The translations under genes were made by a program, and so were the position numbers. Positions 44,057 to 53,071 of a stretch of DNA of 64,000 nt are shown piece after piece (within the stretch, counting starts at the first letter, position 1; every line of letters begins with the position of its first letter). This DNA is from Ensifer adhaerens (GTDB lineage Bacteria > Pseudomonadota > Alphaproteobacteria > Rhizobiales > Rhizobiaceae): contig NZ_CP083350.1 in NCBI RefSeq assembly GCF_020035535.1, positions 2,924,501 through 2,988,500 of the forward strand, in the 5' to 3' direction. The notes under the pieces are model-generated. The model saw only the letters and a program-made list of their open reading frames with translations, did not search any database and was not told where the DNA came from.

Positions 44057-45240
44057 TGATCTCACCGCCAAAGGCGTCGACTTCGGTCTGGCAGGCGCCA
44101 CACCGACCCCTCTTCTTTCTGGCGGGTCTATGGGGGCTCGTTACGCCTGTGGTCTGGCTTCTTCCCGATGGGATCGGGCCGGACAAGGCTGACTGGCATC
44201 GCCACGAGCTTCTCTTCGGCATGGCCGGGGCGGCAGCGGGAGGCTACCTGCTGACTGCCCTGCCCGCCTGGACAAAGAAGGGCCCGGTCTCACCTGAAGT
44301 CACGATGTTGGCGACCGTTCTCTGGTGCGCGGCCCGTCTGGCGACGGCGTTTTCGGCTTGTCTGCCGATCGTCGCCACCGCAATCGGGATGTCTGCCTAC
44401 TTCGTGCTCATCGCGGCGGTTCTCTTCCGTGGCGTTGTGTCTGGTGGAGCAGCGCACCGGTTCTGGGCGCCGTTCGCGATGGCGCTGATTGGCGTGTTGA
44501 GCCTCCTGTGGCGGTTCGGAGAACCGGGCCCAGCCGACGGCGTGCCGCGGATTTTCCTCGTCTTGATTATCCTGATCGGCGGTCGTGCGGCGCCGGCTTT
44601 CACACGCTCCTGGCTCGAACGGTCCGGCGAGGCCGGTCTCGTTCGGGATCAGGCCGGACTTTCGTACCTCGCAATTGGCGGGATCTTCGCGGCGACCGGC
44701 TTCAACGCCGCCGGACAATCGACGGCAGAGGGCATCGCGCTGGTGTTGTCCGGCCTGGCGCTCGCTTCGCAAATGCGCGGTTGGCAAAGCCTCAGAGCCC
44801 GAGGCTATCCGGCACTCTTCATTCTGCATCTGGCTTTTGCCTGGACGCCGGCGGCTTGTCTGCTCATCGGCTTCGCGATCATGTATCCAGATCGGCTGTC
44901 CCCGGCGGCTGCCGCGCATGCGGCAACCATGGGGGCAATGGGAACGATGATGGCGGCACTCATGATGCGTGCGGCGATGGTCCGCGACGAAGGCTTGCTC
45001 ATACTTGACCGCAAGATGGCATGCGCCTTCACGCTTATCTGTTTTGCCACGATGATCCGGGTTCCCGCCGATTGGATCGGCAGCGCCTATTTCGATCCCA
45101 TAGCCGCCGCGGCTGCATGCTGGATGTTGGCATGGGCCCTGTTTCTTGTCGCCTTTGCACCGGCAATACGCGGTCCCGTTCCCAGACCAGTCCTCAGCGC
45201 TGACAGAGCGCGGCCGCCGCAGGCCGAACCCGTACAATAA
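44056..45240 (+). CDS. nnrS: NnrS family membrane haem protein
   Basis: 394 residues with about twelve membrane segments. NnrS hallmarks are present: an early RPLFFLAGLWG region, WHRHELLFGMAGAAAGGYLLTALPAW with the haem/metal-ligand histidines, GGRAAPAFTR, and HAATMGAMGTMMAALMMRA. NnrS is a haem- and copper-containing inner-membrane protein that protects against nitric oxide by limiting formation of stable iron-dinitrosyl complexes. Start ATG 44056 overlaps the RIC stop; the in-frame TTG at 44053 is not needed. Two-gene operon. Confidence 0.92.
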   Translation: MISPPKASTSVWQAPHRPLFFLAGLWGLVTPVVWLLPDGIGPDKADWHRHELLFGMAGAAAGGYLLTALPAWTKKGPVSPEVTMLATVLWCAARLATAFSACLPIVATAIGMSAYFVLIAAVLFRGVVSGGAAHRFWAPFAMALIGVLSLLWRFGEPGPADGVPRIFLVLIILIGGRAAPAFTRSWLERSGEAGLVRDQAGLSYLAIGGIFAATGFNAAGQSTAEGIALVLSGLALASQMRGWQSLRARGYPALFILHLAFAWTPAACLLIGFAIMYPDRLSPAAAAHAATMGAMGTMMAALMMRAAMVRDEGLLILDRKMACAFTLICFATMIRVPADWIGSAYFDPIAAAAACWMLAWALFLVAFAPAIRGPVPRPVLSADRARPPQAEPVQ

Positions 45241-45398
45241 GTTTTGCGGGAGCTCTTTCGAACCCGCCGGGCCACCGTTTCGAGGGCGATTTTCTCTGTT
45301 GGAAACATCTGCCCGGCAGCCAATTCCATAATGCATCAAGAACATTGTCAGGCCACAAGGTCGCGCTAGATTCCGGAATATCCTTTTAGCGGTTACCG

Positions 45399-47723
45399 AT
45401 GCCACGCCCTCCCAAGACCTCGACCCAAATTGCCAACACCACCCGTAAAGGTGCCGATCACCCCGAGAACTCGGAATCGACTGTCGAGCATGTCGAGCTC
45501 CGGACGGGCGCTCCGGCTCCGTCGGACGAACCCGGTCAATCGGCGGAACCGACCTCTCCCCCGACACCCTTCGGTCAAAGCGGACAGGCAGCTCGCCATC
45601 TGCTGCGTGCGCTCGGCCACGATTTGAAGGTGGGCTCGACCTTTGCCGGTGAGAAGGCCAAGCTCGCGGCATCCCATCTTAAAGCGAGGTTCGGGCCTTC
45701 GAATGGAGACGACGCGGCGCCTGCCGTCGTCGACGGTCCCCGCGAGCGGTTCGTGGCTGCCCTGGCGAACGTCGGCAGCCGACTTCGCAATCTACGCAAA
45801 AAGCCCTCCAAAGATCGCCCGAACACCTCCGCGAGGTCAAGCAGCTGGAAGATTGTCATAGGTCTGGCTCTCCTCGCCTGCCTCCTTCTTCCGGGAAGTG
45901 TGCTCATCTGGGCGCTGAAGGATGTCCCCTGGAGTGAGATCCGGGATGGAACCCTCAAGCCCATCGTAGTGCTGGAAACGGCGGACGGAGGACCGCTGGT
46001 GCGGCAAGGGCCCTATCAAGGGCCTTATGCACAATTCGATCAACTCCCGCCGCAACTGATCGATGCCGTGCTGTCGATCGAAGACCGCCGGTTCATGGAC
46101 CATTTCGGGGTCGATGTCAGGGGAATTGGTCGGGCGCTGGTCCGGAACTTCGAAGCCGGTTCGGTGGTCGAGGGTGGTAGCACCATCACCCAGCAGTTGA
46201 TCAAGCTGCAATATCTCGACAGCGATCGAACGATAAAGCGAAAGATACAGGAGTTCGTGATCGCGCTTTGGCTGGAGTGGAAACTCGGCAAGCAGGAAAT
46301 TCTGACACGCTACCTCAACAGCGCCTATCTCGGCGCCGGCGCGACTGGCATGCCCGCGGCCGCGCGGATCTATTTCAACAAGGACATCGGCGCACTCAAT
46401 CTGCCGGAATCCGCGATGCTGGCCGGGTTGTTGCGGGCACCGAGCCAGTGGAACCCGATCGACAATTTTGACGGTGCACGGCAACGCACGGCTGTCGTGC
46501 TCGACACGATGGTCGCCAATGGCAAAATCACCGCAACCGAGGCAGCCGATGTCAAGGCGAGCTTCGCCACGCTTCACCCGACGGCACCCACACCCCGTTC
46601 AGGCAGCTGGTTTGCCGACTGGGTCTCGCCGCAGGTAAGCGAAATCGCGGGCGCATCTCCGGGTTCAACGACGGTTCGCACGACACTGTCCCCGCAGTTG
46701 CAACAGATCGCTGAACGGGTCGTGAGGAATGCTCTGGACACCGAAGGAAAGAAGGTGGGCGCTTCCCAGGCGGCCTTGGTGGCGATGACGCCGGACGGTG
46801 CCGTCGTCGCCATGGTCGGCGGTCGTGACTACAAGCAAAGCCAGTTTAACCGCGCGGTCACGGCGAAGCGGCAACCGGGCTCCACGTTCAAGCTTTTCGT
46901 CTACTATGCGGCCCTGAAGGCCGGGCTTACCCTGAACGATCAGGTCCTGGACGCGCCGATCGACATCAACGGCTGGTCGCCGGAAAACTCCAGCGGCGGC
47001 TATCGCGGCTGGGTCACGATTGCCGAGGCGTTCGCCCGGTCGCTGAATGCGCCGACGGTGGCGCTTGCGCAGGAGGTGGGGCTCGACAAGGTGATCGCCG
47101 CTGCCCGCGAACTCGGCATAAGCGCGCCGCTCGCCAACACACCGTCGCTGGCGCTCGGCACGTCGGAGGTGAGTTTGCTTGATCTCACCAGCGCCTATGC
47201 CTCCGTCCACCTCGGCAAGGCTCCCGTGGAGCCCTGGGGCATCATCGATTTCCAGGCGGCCGCACAGCCGGAGGCGTTTCGTGTCGGCGCACAGACCGCG
47301 CCTTCCATTGATCTATCCGCTTACCAACCCGATCTCGTTGGCCTTCTGCAGCTGGTTGTCGAGCGCGGAACTGGGCGTGGAGCAGCGCCCGGCGCCTTTG
47401 CGGCCGGAAAGACCGGCACCAGCCAGAACAATCGCGATGCCTGGTTCGTCGGCTTTACCGAACCACTGGTCGCCGGCGTATGGGTTGGCAATGACGACGA
47501 CACCCCGATGAAGGGGGTAACCGGTGGGGCCTTGCCGGCGCACATCTGGCGGGACTTCATGCGGGAAGCGATGCAGGCACCCGCGGCAGGAACGCTCGTC
47601 GAAAGCCCGGCTAACCCGCAGTCTTGCAATATCACGGCCTGCTCCCGCAACTATCGTTCCTTCCGGCCGTCGGACTGCACCTACCAGCCCTATTACGGCG
47701 AACGGCGGCTTTGCGAAAAGTGA
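45399..47723 (+). CDS. Class A penicillin-binding protein (transglycosylase/transpeptidase)
   Basis: 774 residues: a cytoplasmic Pro/Arg-rich N terminus (~1-150), one membrane anchor (IVIGLALLACLLLPGSVLIWAL, about 151-172), a GT51 glycosyltransferase domain with catalytic Glu228 in SIEDRRFMDHFGVD and EGGSTITQQLIKLQYL, and a transpeptidase domain with Ser495-x-x-Lys in PGSTFK, SLN in ARSLNAPT and KTG in AGKTGTSQN. It polymerises and crosslinks peptidoglycan in the periplasm. The final ~40 residues contain five Cys, perhaps disulfide bonded. Stands alone. Confidence 0.95.
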   Translation: MPRPPKTSTQIANTTRKGADHPENSESTVEHVELRTGAPAPSDEPGQSAEPTSPPTPFGQSGQAARHLLRALGHDLKVGSTFAGEKAKLAASHLKARFGPSNGDDAAPAVVDGPRERFVAALANVGSRLRNLRKKPSKDRPNTSARSSSWKIVIGLALLACLLLPGSVLIWALKDVPWSEIRDGTLKPIVVLETADGGPLVRQGPYQGPYAQFDQLPPQLIDAVLSIEDRRFMDHFGVDVRGIGRALVRNFEAGSVVEGGSTITQQLIKLQYLDSDRTIKRKIQEFVIALWLEWKLGKQEILTRYLNSAYLGAGATGMPAAARIYFNKDIGALNLPESAMLAGLLRAPSQWNPIDNFDGARQRTAVVLDTMVANGKITATEAADVKASFATLHPTAPTPRSGSWFADWVSPQVSEIAGASPGSTTVRTTLSPQLQQIAERVVRNALDTEGKKVGASQAALVAMTPDGAVVAMVGGRDYKQSQFNRAVTAKRQPGSTFKLFVYYAALKAGLTLNDQVLDAPIDINGWSPENSSGGYRGWVTIAEAFARSLNAPTVALAQEVGLDKVIAAARELGISAPLANTPSLALGTSEVSLLDLTSAYASVHLGKAPVEPWGIIDFQAAAQPEAFRVGAQTAPSIDLSAYQPDLVGLLQLVVERGTGRGAAPGAFAAGKTGTSQNNRDAWFVGFTEPLVAGVWVGNDDDTPMKGVTGGALPAHIWRDFMREAMQAPAAGTLVESPANPQSCNITACSRNYRSFRPSDCTYQPYYGERRLCEK

Positions 47724-47878
47724 GCTTCGCTTTGGCATAATCTGCCCCCTGGAACAGGAAGCAGGAAGCCGTGAGCGTGCTGGCGAATATAGTCGGCCGT
47801 GCTTTGCTGGCCAATCCCCCACCGGGCGGTACCGCACCGAGGAATTCGTCGGTGCGGACGCCGGCAAGGTTGCTGAAA

Positions 47879-48808
47879 TCAAGCCGCGGCCGCAGTGCGG
47901 CCAATTCGCGCGGAACGGGCGTGGCCTCGTGTTGCCTCGATGCACTCCTGCGCCGCATACCAGTAGCGCTGGTTGAGCTCGATGTTGAAAAGCACGCCTT
48001 CGGGAAAGATGCACTCTGCCATGAGCGCCTGCCACGGCATATCGCCCCAGCCGACCGGCAGGTGGAGATCGCCATGGCCATAGGCAAGCCGCTCGCCTTC
48101 CGTATACATCCAGATATCGTCCTGGCGGCCGAAGCTGTCATGAACGTGCAGATGCTTGGCGTAGGGCGCCAATGCCGCAATCTCGGCGACGAAACCGTCG
48201 CGATTGCCGTCAAAATCGAGTTTCAGATAGGAGTGGCTGAAATCGATGGTCGCCATGACATTGTCGTGTGCGATGGCGGCAAGCTCCGTGGCGAGCCGGC
48301 TCGGAGACGAGGCATAGCCGTCCCCCTTGAAGTCTGCAAACAGTGTTTCGACGCACAGGATCAGGCCATGCTGTCGCGCCAGGTCGCCAGCCTTCGAGAG
48401 TGCGTGGCGCTGCCGTTCATACGCAGCCTCGGTGCCCGCAGCCTGCTGGCGCAGGGCCAGGCCGGAATGCATCACATAATGTTCGGCCCCAATTTCGGCC
48501 GCGACCTCCAGAGAAGCTTCCAGGACCTCGAAGTGGCGCGGCAGGCGCCAGGCCTCGTCCATGAAATTGATGGCGAGTGGACCGTGGACGGAATAGAGAA
48601 CATCGCGGCCACGGCAAGCATTGAGCAAGGCGGCAAGTTGCGGCCTGCGGACGCGCCCGCCGACGACAACATCGAGATCGAAGGTTGGAATCTCGATCGA
48701 GTCCACACCCAGCGCCTCGATCATGTCCAGCTCGGCGCCGAAGTCCGAGAGGTCAGCCGCCCTCCTGTGTGCCGAAATGCCGATACCCTTTACGCCAGCG
48801 GATGTCAT
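47879..48808 (-). CDS. Sugar phosphate isomerase/epimerase, second TIM-barrel enzyme
   Basis: 309 residues of the AP_endonuc_2 superfamily: MTSAGVKGIGISAHRRAADLSDFGAELDMIEALG, metal-site strands YVMHSGLAL, ILCVETLFADFKGDG, MATIDFSHSYL and HLHVHDSFGRQDDI, and C-terminal VLFNIELNQRYW. Start ATG 48808 has AAAGG at 9 nt; the open frame to 48949 is not used. Divergent from a polyamine-type ABC importer. It differs from the TIM-barrel protein at 1.9-3.0 kb in sequence and is not a duplicate. Substrate unknown. Confidence 0.82.
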   Translation of the reverse strand: MTSAGVKGIGISAHRRAADLSDFGAELDMIEALGVDSIEIPTFDLDVVVGGRVRRPQLAALLNACRGRDVLYSVHGPLAINFMDEAWRLPRHFEVLEASLEVAAEIGAEHYVMHSGLALRQQAAGTEAAYERQRHALSKAGDLARQHGLILCVETLFADFKGDGYASSPSRLATELAAIAHDNVMATIDFSHSYLKLDFDGNRDGFVAEIAALAPYAKHLHVHDSFGRQDDIWMYTEGERLAYGHGDLHLPVGWGDMPWQALMAECIFPEGVLFNIELNQRYWYAAQECIEATRGHARSARIGRTAAAA

Positions 48809-49067
48809 CGTTCCAAACCTTTCATGGGAAACAAGCCAGGAGGTGGTTGCGGACCGCCCCCTGAATTTGGTCCTCCGGCTAGTGGCCGAATATGTCAGTC
48901 CGCCGACAAACAAATGACCGTTCGATGAAGATTGCAGCAAAGGGTACATACCTTTGACCGACCCCTATTTTGGCACGGTCTCCTTTGCATGACTGTCACA
49001 GAGCAACCCTATGAGCGGAGCCCAGCAGGCGGCCGATCCCCCGGCCGTCACCAAGGAGAGCTCCCCG

Positions 49068-50195
49068 ATGATGCCTGTTAGCCGACGTAGACTGATGAAG
49101 AGTGCGGCCGCCGTTGCCGGCCTGTCGCTCGCAGCCCCGTTCGTATCCCGCGTGGGCTATGCCGCCGGATCCTCGGGTAGCGTGAACATCTTCGCCTGGG
49201 CGGGCTACATTTCGGACGAAATGCTGGCGGCGTTCGAGAAAGACACCGGCATCAAGCCGGTCTACACGCCCTATGGCACCAACGACGAACTGCTCAACCA
49301 GATGCGTGCGAGCAACGGTACCGGCTACGATATCATCTGGCCGGCCGTCGACCGTGTGCCGAACTACGTCGAACTGGGCCTCATCCAGCCGATCGACGAG
49401 ACGAAGGTGCTCTGGGACCGCGTGCTCGTCAGTGCCGCAAAGGGTTCGGAGACGCTTGGTGCCGTCGTTGGCGGAAAGCGTTATCAGGTCCCGACCGATT
49501 GGGGCACCGAGGCCATCAGCTTCGACAAGAACACCGCGCCGCTCGAATATGGCGCTGCTTCCTATGGCGACATCTGGAAGCCCGAAATGGCCGGGAAGGC
49601 CACCGTCCGCGGCCATTCCGGCCTCGTTGGCCTGGGTCTCTGGCTGGAGGTGCAGGGCAAGCTGCCGAAGCCGATGCGCGACAGCTTCAAGGATGAAGCG
49701 ACGATGCGCGCGAACTACGACGTCATCCTCGCCGAGGCCATTCAGCGCAAGGGCAACATCGCGCAGTTCTGGTCGAACGAAAACGAGGCCCAGGGCGCCT
49801 TCCGCGCCAATGGCGTCACCATCGGCCAGACCTGGGATTCGTCAGCCGCCGGCCTGGCCAAGGAAGGCCTGCCGATCGGTTTCGTCGCACCGAAGGAAGG
49901 TGCCCTGACCTGGATGGAGGGCGTCTCCATCCCCGTCGGCACAACCAACGTCGAACAGGCCTACGCCTTCCTGAACTGGGTGCTGACGCCGGAAGCCGGC
50001 GCGCTCTACGCCAACCACACCTCGATCAACACCACGGCCGTTGGTGCTGAGAAGTTCCTTTCCGAAGCGTCGCGCAACTTCTTTGCAGCGGCCTATCCGG
50101 GCGATGCGCTGGAGAAGCTCTGGTGGTGGCCGGTGCAGGAGAACTGGTTCGTCGCACTGCGCAACGAATACCAGGACAAGTTCCTTTCCGCCTAA
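49068..50195 (+). CDS. Polyamine-type ABC transporter substrate-binding protein (PotD/PotF-like)
   Basis: 375 residues. Twin-arginine-type signal (VSRRRLMKSAAAVAGLSLAAP), then the PotD/PotF opening VNIFAWAGYISDEMLAAFEKDTGIKPVYTPYGTNDELLNQM, and the family late region VSIPVGTTNVEQAYAFLNWVLTPEAGA. It binds a polyamine or similar cationic compound in the periplasm. Start at ATG 49068 (AAGGAG 10 nt upstream); an open frame from 49011 is not used. First gene of the importer operon SBP-ATPase-permease-permease. Confidence 0.92.
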   Translation: MMPVSRRRLMKSAAAVAGLSLAAPFVSRVGYAAGSSGSVNIFAWAGYISDEMLAAFEKDTGIKPVYTPYGTNDELLNQMRASNGTGYDIIWPAVDRVPNYVELGLIQPIDETKVLWDRVLVSAAKGSETLGAVVGGKRYQVPTDWGTEAISFDKNTAPLEYGAASYGDIWKPEMAGKATVRGHSGLVGLGLWLEVQGKLPKPMRDSFKDEATMRANYDVILAEAIQRKGNIAQFWSNENEAQGAFRANGVTIGQTWDSSAAGLAKEGLPIGFVAPKEGALTWMEGVSIPVGTTNVEQAYAFLNWVLTPEAGALYANHTSINTTAVGAEKFLSEASRNFFAAAYPGDALEKLWWWPVQENWFVALRNEYQDKFLSA

Positions 50196-50212
50196 GCGGG
50201 CGAACACCAGAC

Positions 50213-50240
50213 GGCGGGGGCTTGGCTCCCGCCACTTTTT
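50213..50240 (+). terminator. Intra-operon hairpin with T tract after the binding-protein gene
   Basis: GGCGGG (50213-50218) and CCCGCC (50228-50233) form a 6-bp GC stem followed by ACTTTTT (to 50240). It sits between the binding-protein stop and the ATPase ribosome site. Such partial terminators let the binding protein be made in excess over the membrane components. Confidence 0.7.
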
Positions 50241-50253
50241 CAAGGAAGCAGCT

Positions 50254-51324
50254 ATGTCCCGCTCCGTCGAACTCACAGACATCGAAATGACCTTCGGCAA
50301 GACTCGCGCAGTTGAAAAACTGTCCGTCGCGATCGAAGGCGGTGAGTTCTTCTCGATCCTCGGCCCCTCCGGCTGCGGGAAAACGACAATCCTGCGGCTG
50401 ATCGCCGGCTTCGTCCAGCCGACCGCGGGCCGTGTCCTGATCGGTGGCCGAGACATGGCCGGGATCGGTGCTGCCCAACGGCCGACCTCGATGATCTTTC
50501 AGTCATTGGCGCTCTTCCCGCTCATGCCCGTGTGGGAAAACATCGCCTTCGGGCTTGAAGTGCGCGGCGTGCGCAAGGCCGAACGGCGGCGACGCGCCGA
50601 AGAATTGCTCGAGCTGATCGCCCTTCCCGGTTACGGGGACCGGATGGTTCACGAGCTTTCCGGCGGCCAGAAGCAACGCGTGGCGATCGCGCGTGCGCTT
50701 GCGGTCGAGCCGCAGGTCCTGCTGCTCGACGAGCCGCTTTCGGCACTCGACTTGAAGCTGCGCCAGCACATGCGCGCAGAACTCCGCGCTTTGCAGAAGC
50801 GCACGGGCGTCACCTTCGTCTATATCACGCACGATCAGTCGGAAGCGCTGGCGATGTCGGACCGTGTGGCGGTGATGAGTGCGGGCGTGCTGCAGCAGGT
50901 GGCAGCGCCGCTGGAACTCTATGCCAACCCGGCCACGCCCTTCGTCGCCCGGTTCGTCGGCGAGACCAACGCGTTCCAGGGGCGTGTCGAGCGCATTGCC
51001 GACGGCATGGCCGCAATCGAGACCGAGCACGGGATTTTCACCGGTCGCAGCGGCGGTGGACTCAAGGTCGGGGATCGTGCCGCAGTCTACGTCCGACCGG
51101 AGGCTATTACACTTGCCGGCGAAGCCGACCGCAATGGTTTGAAAGCTGTCGCCGAACAACTCGAATTCGAAGGCGCGACCGCAATGCTGCACGCAAAGAC
51201 GGACGGTGGGCACCGTCTGGCGGCCGCCCTGCCGCATCACCGGCTGGCGGAGGCGCCGGCGGCCGGAACGCCTGTCCGACTGTCGTTCTCTTCCTCGCAA
51301 GCGCTGGTTCTTGCAGATGCATAG
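50254..51324 (+). CDS. Polyamine-type ABC transporter ATP-binding protein (PotA-like)
   Basis: 356 residues. ABC domain with Walker A LGPSGCGKTT (residues ~34-43), Q-loop IFQSLALFP, signature LSGGQKQRVAIARAL, Walker B VLLLDEPLSALD and H-loop ITHDQSEALAMSD; then a C-terminal TOBE regulatory domain (~280-356). Start ATG 50254 with AAGGA; the open frame upstream overlaps the previous gene and is ignored. Its end overlaps the first permease by 8 nt. Confidence 0.94.
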   Translation: MSRSVELTDIEMTFGKTRAVEKLSVAIEGGEFFSILGPSGCGKTTILRLIAGFVQPTAGRVLIGGRDMAGIGAAQRPTSMIFQSLALFPLMPVWENIAFGLEVRGVRKAERRRRAEELLELIALPGYGDRMVHELSGGQKQRVAIARALAVEPQVLLLDEPLSALDLKLRQHMRAELRALQKRTGVTFVYITHDQSEALAMSDRVAVMSAGVLQQVAAPLELYANPATPFVARFVGETNAFQGRVERIADGMAAIETEHGIFTGRSGGGLKVGDRAAVYVRPEAITLAGEADRNGLKAVAEQLEFEGATAMLHAKTDGGHRLAAALPHHRLAEAPAAGTPVRLSFSSSQALVLADA

Positions 51325-52198
51325 CCTGTTTCAACGATTTGGCCCGGGGCTCGGGAGCGCAATCGTCATCTGCGTTGCCGTCTGGCTGCTGGGGATGGTT
51401 CTCGCGCCGAACGTGATGATGCTCGACTTCTCGCTCCGGCCGAACCTGACGCCAGCACAGGTGGGAGGTCCGGAAGATGTTTACACACTTTCCCATTTCG
51501 CGGCACTGTTCTCAGACCCGGTCCATCGAGCGATCTTTTTCAAGACCATATGGGCGAGCGCGCTGGTGATGGCGACGACCTTCGTCGTCACCTATCCGAT
51601 CGCCTTCTGGCTGGCAAAGGTCGCCAAGGGCAAGGCGGTTGCGCTGGTGACCGTTGCCCTCATCATTCCCTTCTGGATCAACGAGGTGCTGCGGACGCTC
51701 GCCTGGTACATTCTGCTTGCCTTCAACGGACCGCTCAACGCCGCCCTTCTCTGGCTGGGCGTGATCGATGCGCCGCTGCGCTGGTTCGGTGATTTCGGCG
51801 TGCTCGCCGGCATGGTCTACGCCTATATCCTGTTCATGCTGTTTCCGATCTTCAACTCGATCAGCACGCTGGACTCGGCACAGATCGAGGCCGCCCGCAA
51901 CCTTGGCGCTTCGACCGTTCAGATCCATCGCCGGATCGTCATCCCGCACGCCAAGGCGGGGATCGCGACCGGCTGCGTTTTCACCTTCATGCTCGCCGCC
52001 GGCAGTTATGTGGCGCCGGCCCTGCTGGGTGCGCCCGGTAGCCGCTGGTTCACGCAGATCATCTACAACTGGTTTTTCGAAGGCGGCAATTGGAACCGTG
52101 GCGCAGCCTATGCGCTGGTACTGCTCGCGCTGTGTATGGCCGTCGTCATGGCGGCGTTGAAGATTTTCCGCGTCAATCTTGCGGATGTGGCCAAATGA
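51317..52198 (+). CDS. ABC transporter permease (PotB-like)
   Basis: 293 residues, six membrane segments, BPD_transp_1 family with the EAA-type loop EAARNLGASTVQIHRRIVIPHAKAGI near residue 195 that docks on the ATPase. Start ATG 51317 lies inside the last codons of the ATPase gene (8-nt overlap); stop overlaps the next start (ATGA 52195-52198). Pairs with the second permease. Confidence 0.93.
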   Translation: MHSLFQRFGPGLGSAIVICVAVWLLGMVLAPNVMMLDFSLRPNLTPAQVGGPEDVYTLSHFAALFSDPVHRAIFFKTIWASALVMATTFVVTYPIAFWLAKVAKGKAVALVTVALIIPFWINEVLRTLAWYILLAFNGPLNAALLWLGVIDAPLRWFGDFGVLAGMVYAYILFMLFPIFNSISTLDSAQIEAARNLGASTVQIHRRIVIPHAKAGIATGCVFTFMLAAGSYVAPALLGAPGSRWFTQIIYNWFFEGGNWNRGAAYALVLLALCMAVVMAALKIFRVNLADVAK

Positions 52199-53049
52199 GC
52201 ATGTCCAGCAAAGTGTCTCTTGCGACGATCCCATCGGTCGGATTGTTGGCAACCTTCGGCCGCCTCATTCCGCGGTTCATCTTCGCCACCTACATGGCGC
52301 TGTTCTTTGCCTATCTGTTCCTGCCCTTGGCGGTGATGGCGGTGGCGACGTTCAACACCAGCAAGTTTCCGACAGTCACACCCTGGCTCGGCACGACACT
52401 CGACTGGTTCGCCGCGCTTTGGGCAGACAGCGCCATGTGGCAGGCGCTTTGGCTATCGATCCTCATTAGTATCGGGGTGATCGCCATTTCGCTGCCGATC
52501 GGAACTGCCGCCGCGCTCTTCCTCAACGGTCTCCAGGATCGTTCACGCAACTTCTTTTATGCGCTGATGGTCTCGCCGATGCTGACCCCCGGTGTCGCCA
52601 TTGGCATCGCCACGCTTGTGCTGTGGCGCCAGGCCGGCGTCGGCGGCGGTACGCTGCTTATCATCGTCGCGCAGTCGAGCTTCATCTCCGCCTATGTCAT
52701 GCTGATGGTCGCGGCGCGCCTGCAGCGGTTCGACCGGACGCTCGAGGACGCCGCTGTCGACCTCGGCGCCTCCCGCCTCCTGGTCTTCCGCCGGGTCCTG
52801 TTGCCCTATCTCAAGCCTTCTTTGCTGGCGGCAGCCTGCATCGCCTTCCTGCAATCATTTGAGAACTACAACACGACGTTGTTCGTTCGCGGCACCGAGA
52901 CGCCCTTGACCGTCTACATCGCAACGAAGGTTCGCACAGGCCTCACGCCGGCGGTCAATGCGCTGGGACTGGCGCTCATCGTTTTCACCATCCTTGCGGC
53001 CATCGCCTATGAACTCGCGCGCCGGAGCCGTTCGGAAACATCCATCTGA
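52195..53049 (+). CDS. ABC transporter permease (PotC-like)
   Basis: 284 residues, six membrane segments, BPD_transp_1 family with EDAAVDLGASRLLVFRRVLLPYLKPSL as docking loop. The start ATG at 52195 overlaps the stop of the first permease by 4 nt. Last gene of the importer operon; only 22 bp separate its stop from the stop of the convergent RND pump gene. Confidence 0.93.
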   Translation: MSMSSKVSLATIPSVGLLATFGRLIPRFIFATYMALFFAYLFLPLAVMAVATFNTSKFPTVTPWLGTTLDWFAALWADSAMWQALWLSILISIGVIAISLPIGTAAALFLNGLQDRSRNFFYALMVSPMLTPGVAIGIATLVLWRQAGVGGGTLLIIVAQSSFISAYVMLMVAARLQRFDRTLEDAAVDLGASRLLVFRRVLLPYLKPSLLAAACIAFLQSFENYNTTLFVRGTETPLTVYIATKVRTGLTPAVNALGLALIVFTILAAIAYELARRSRSETSI

Positions 53050-53071
53050 GTCCTCTGCCGCAGGCGAACTT

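Noticed and set aside
44290..45672. 460-codon - frame opposite nnrS
   Set aside because: Fully antisense to a well-supported NnrS gene, with Arg/Glu/His-rich composition and no family features.
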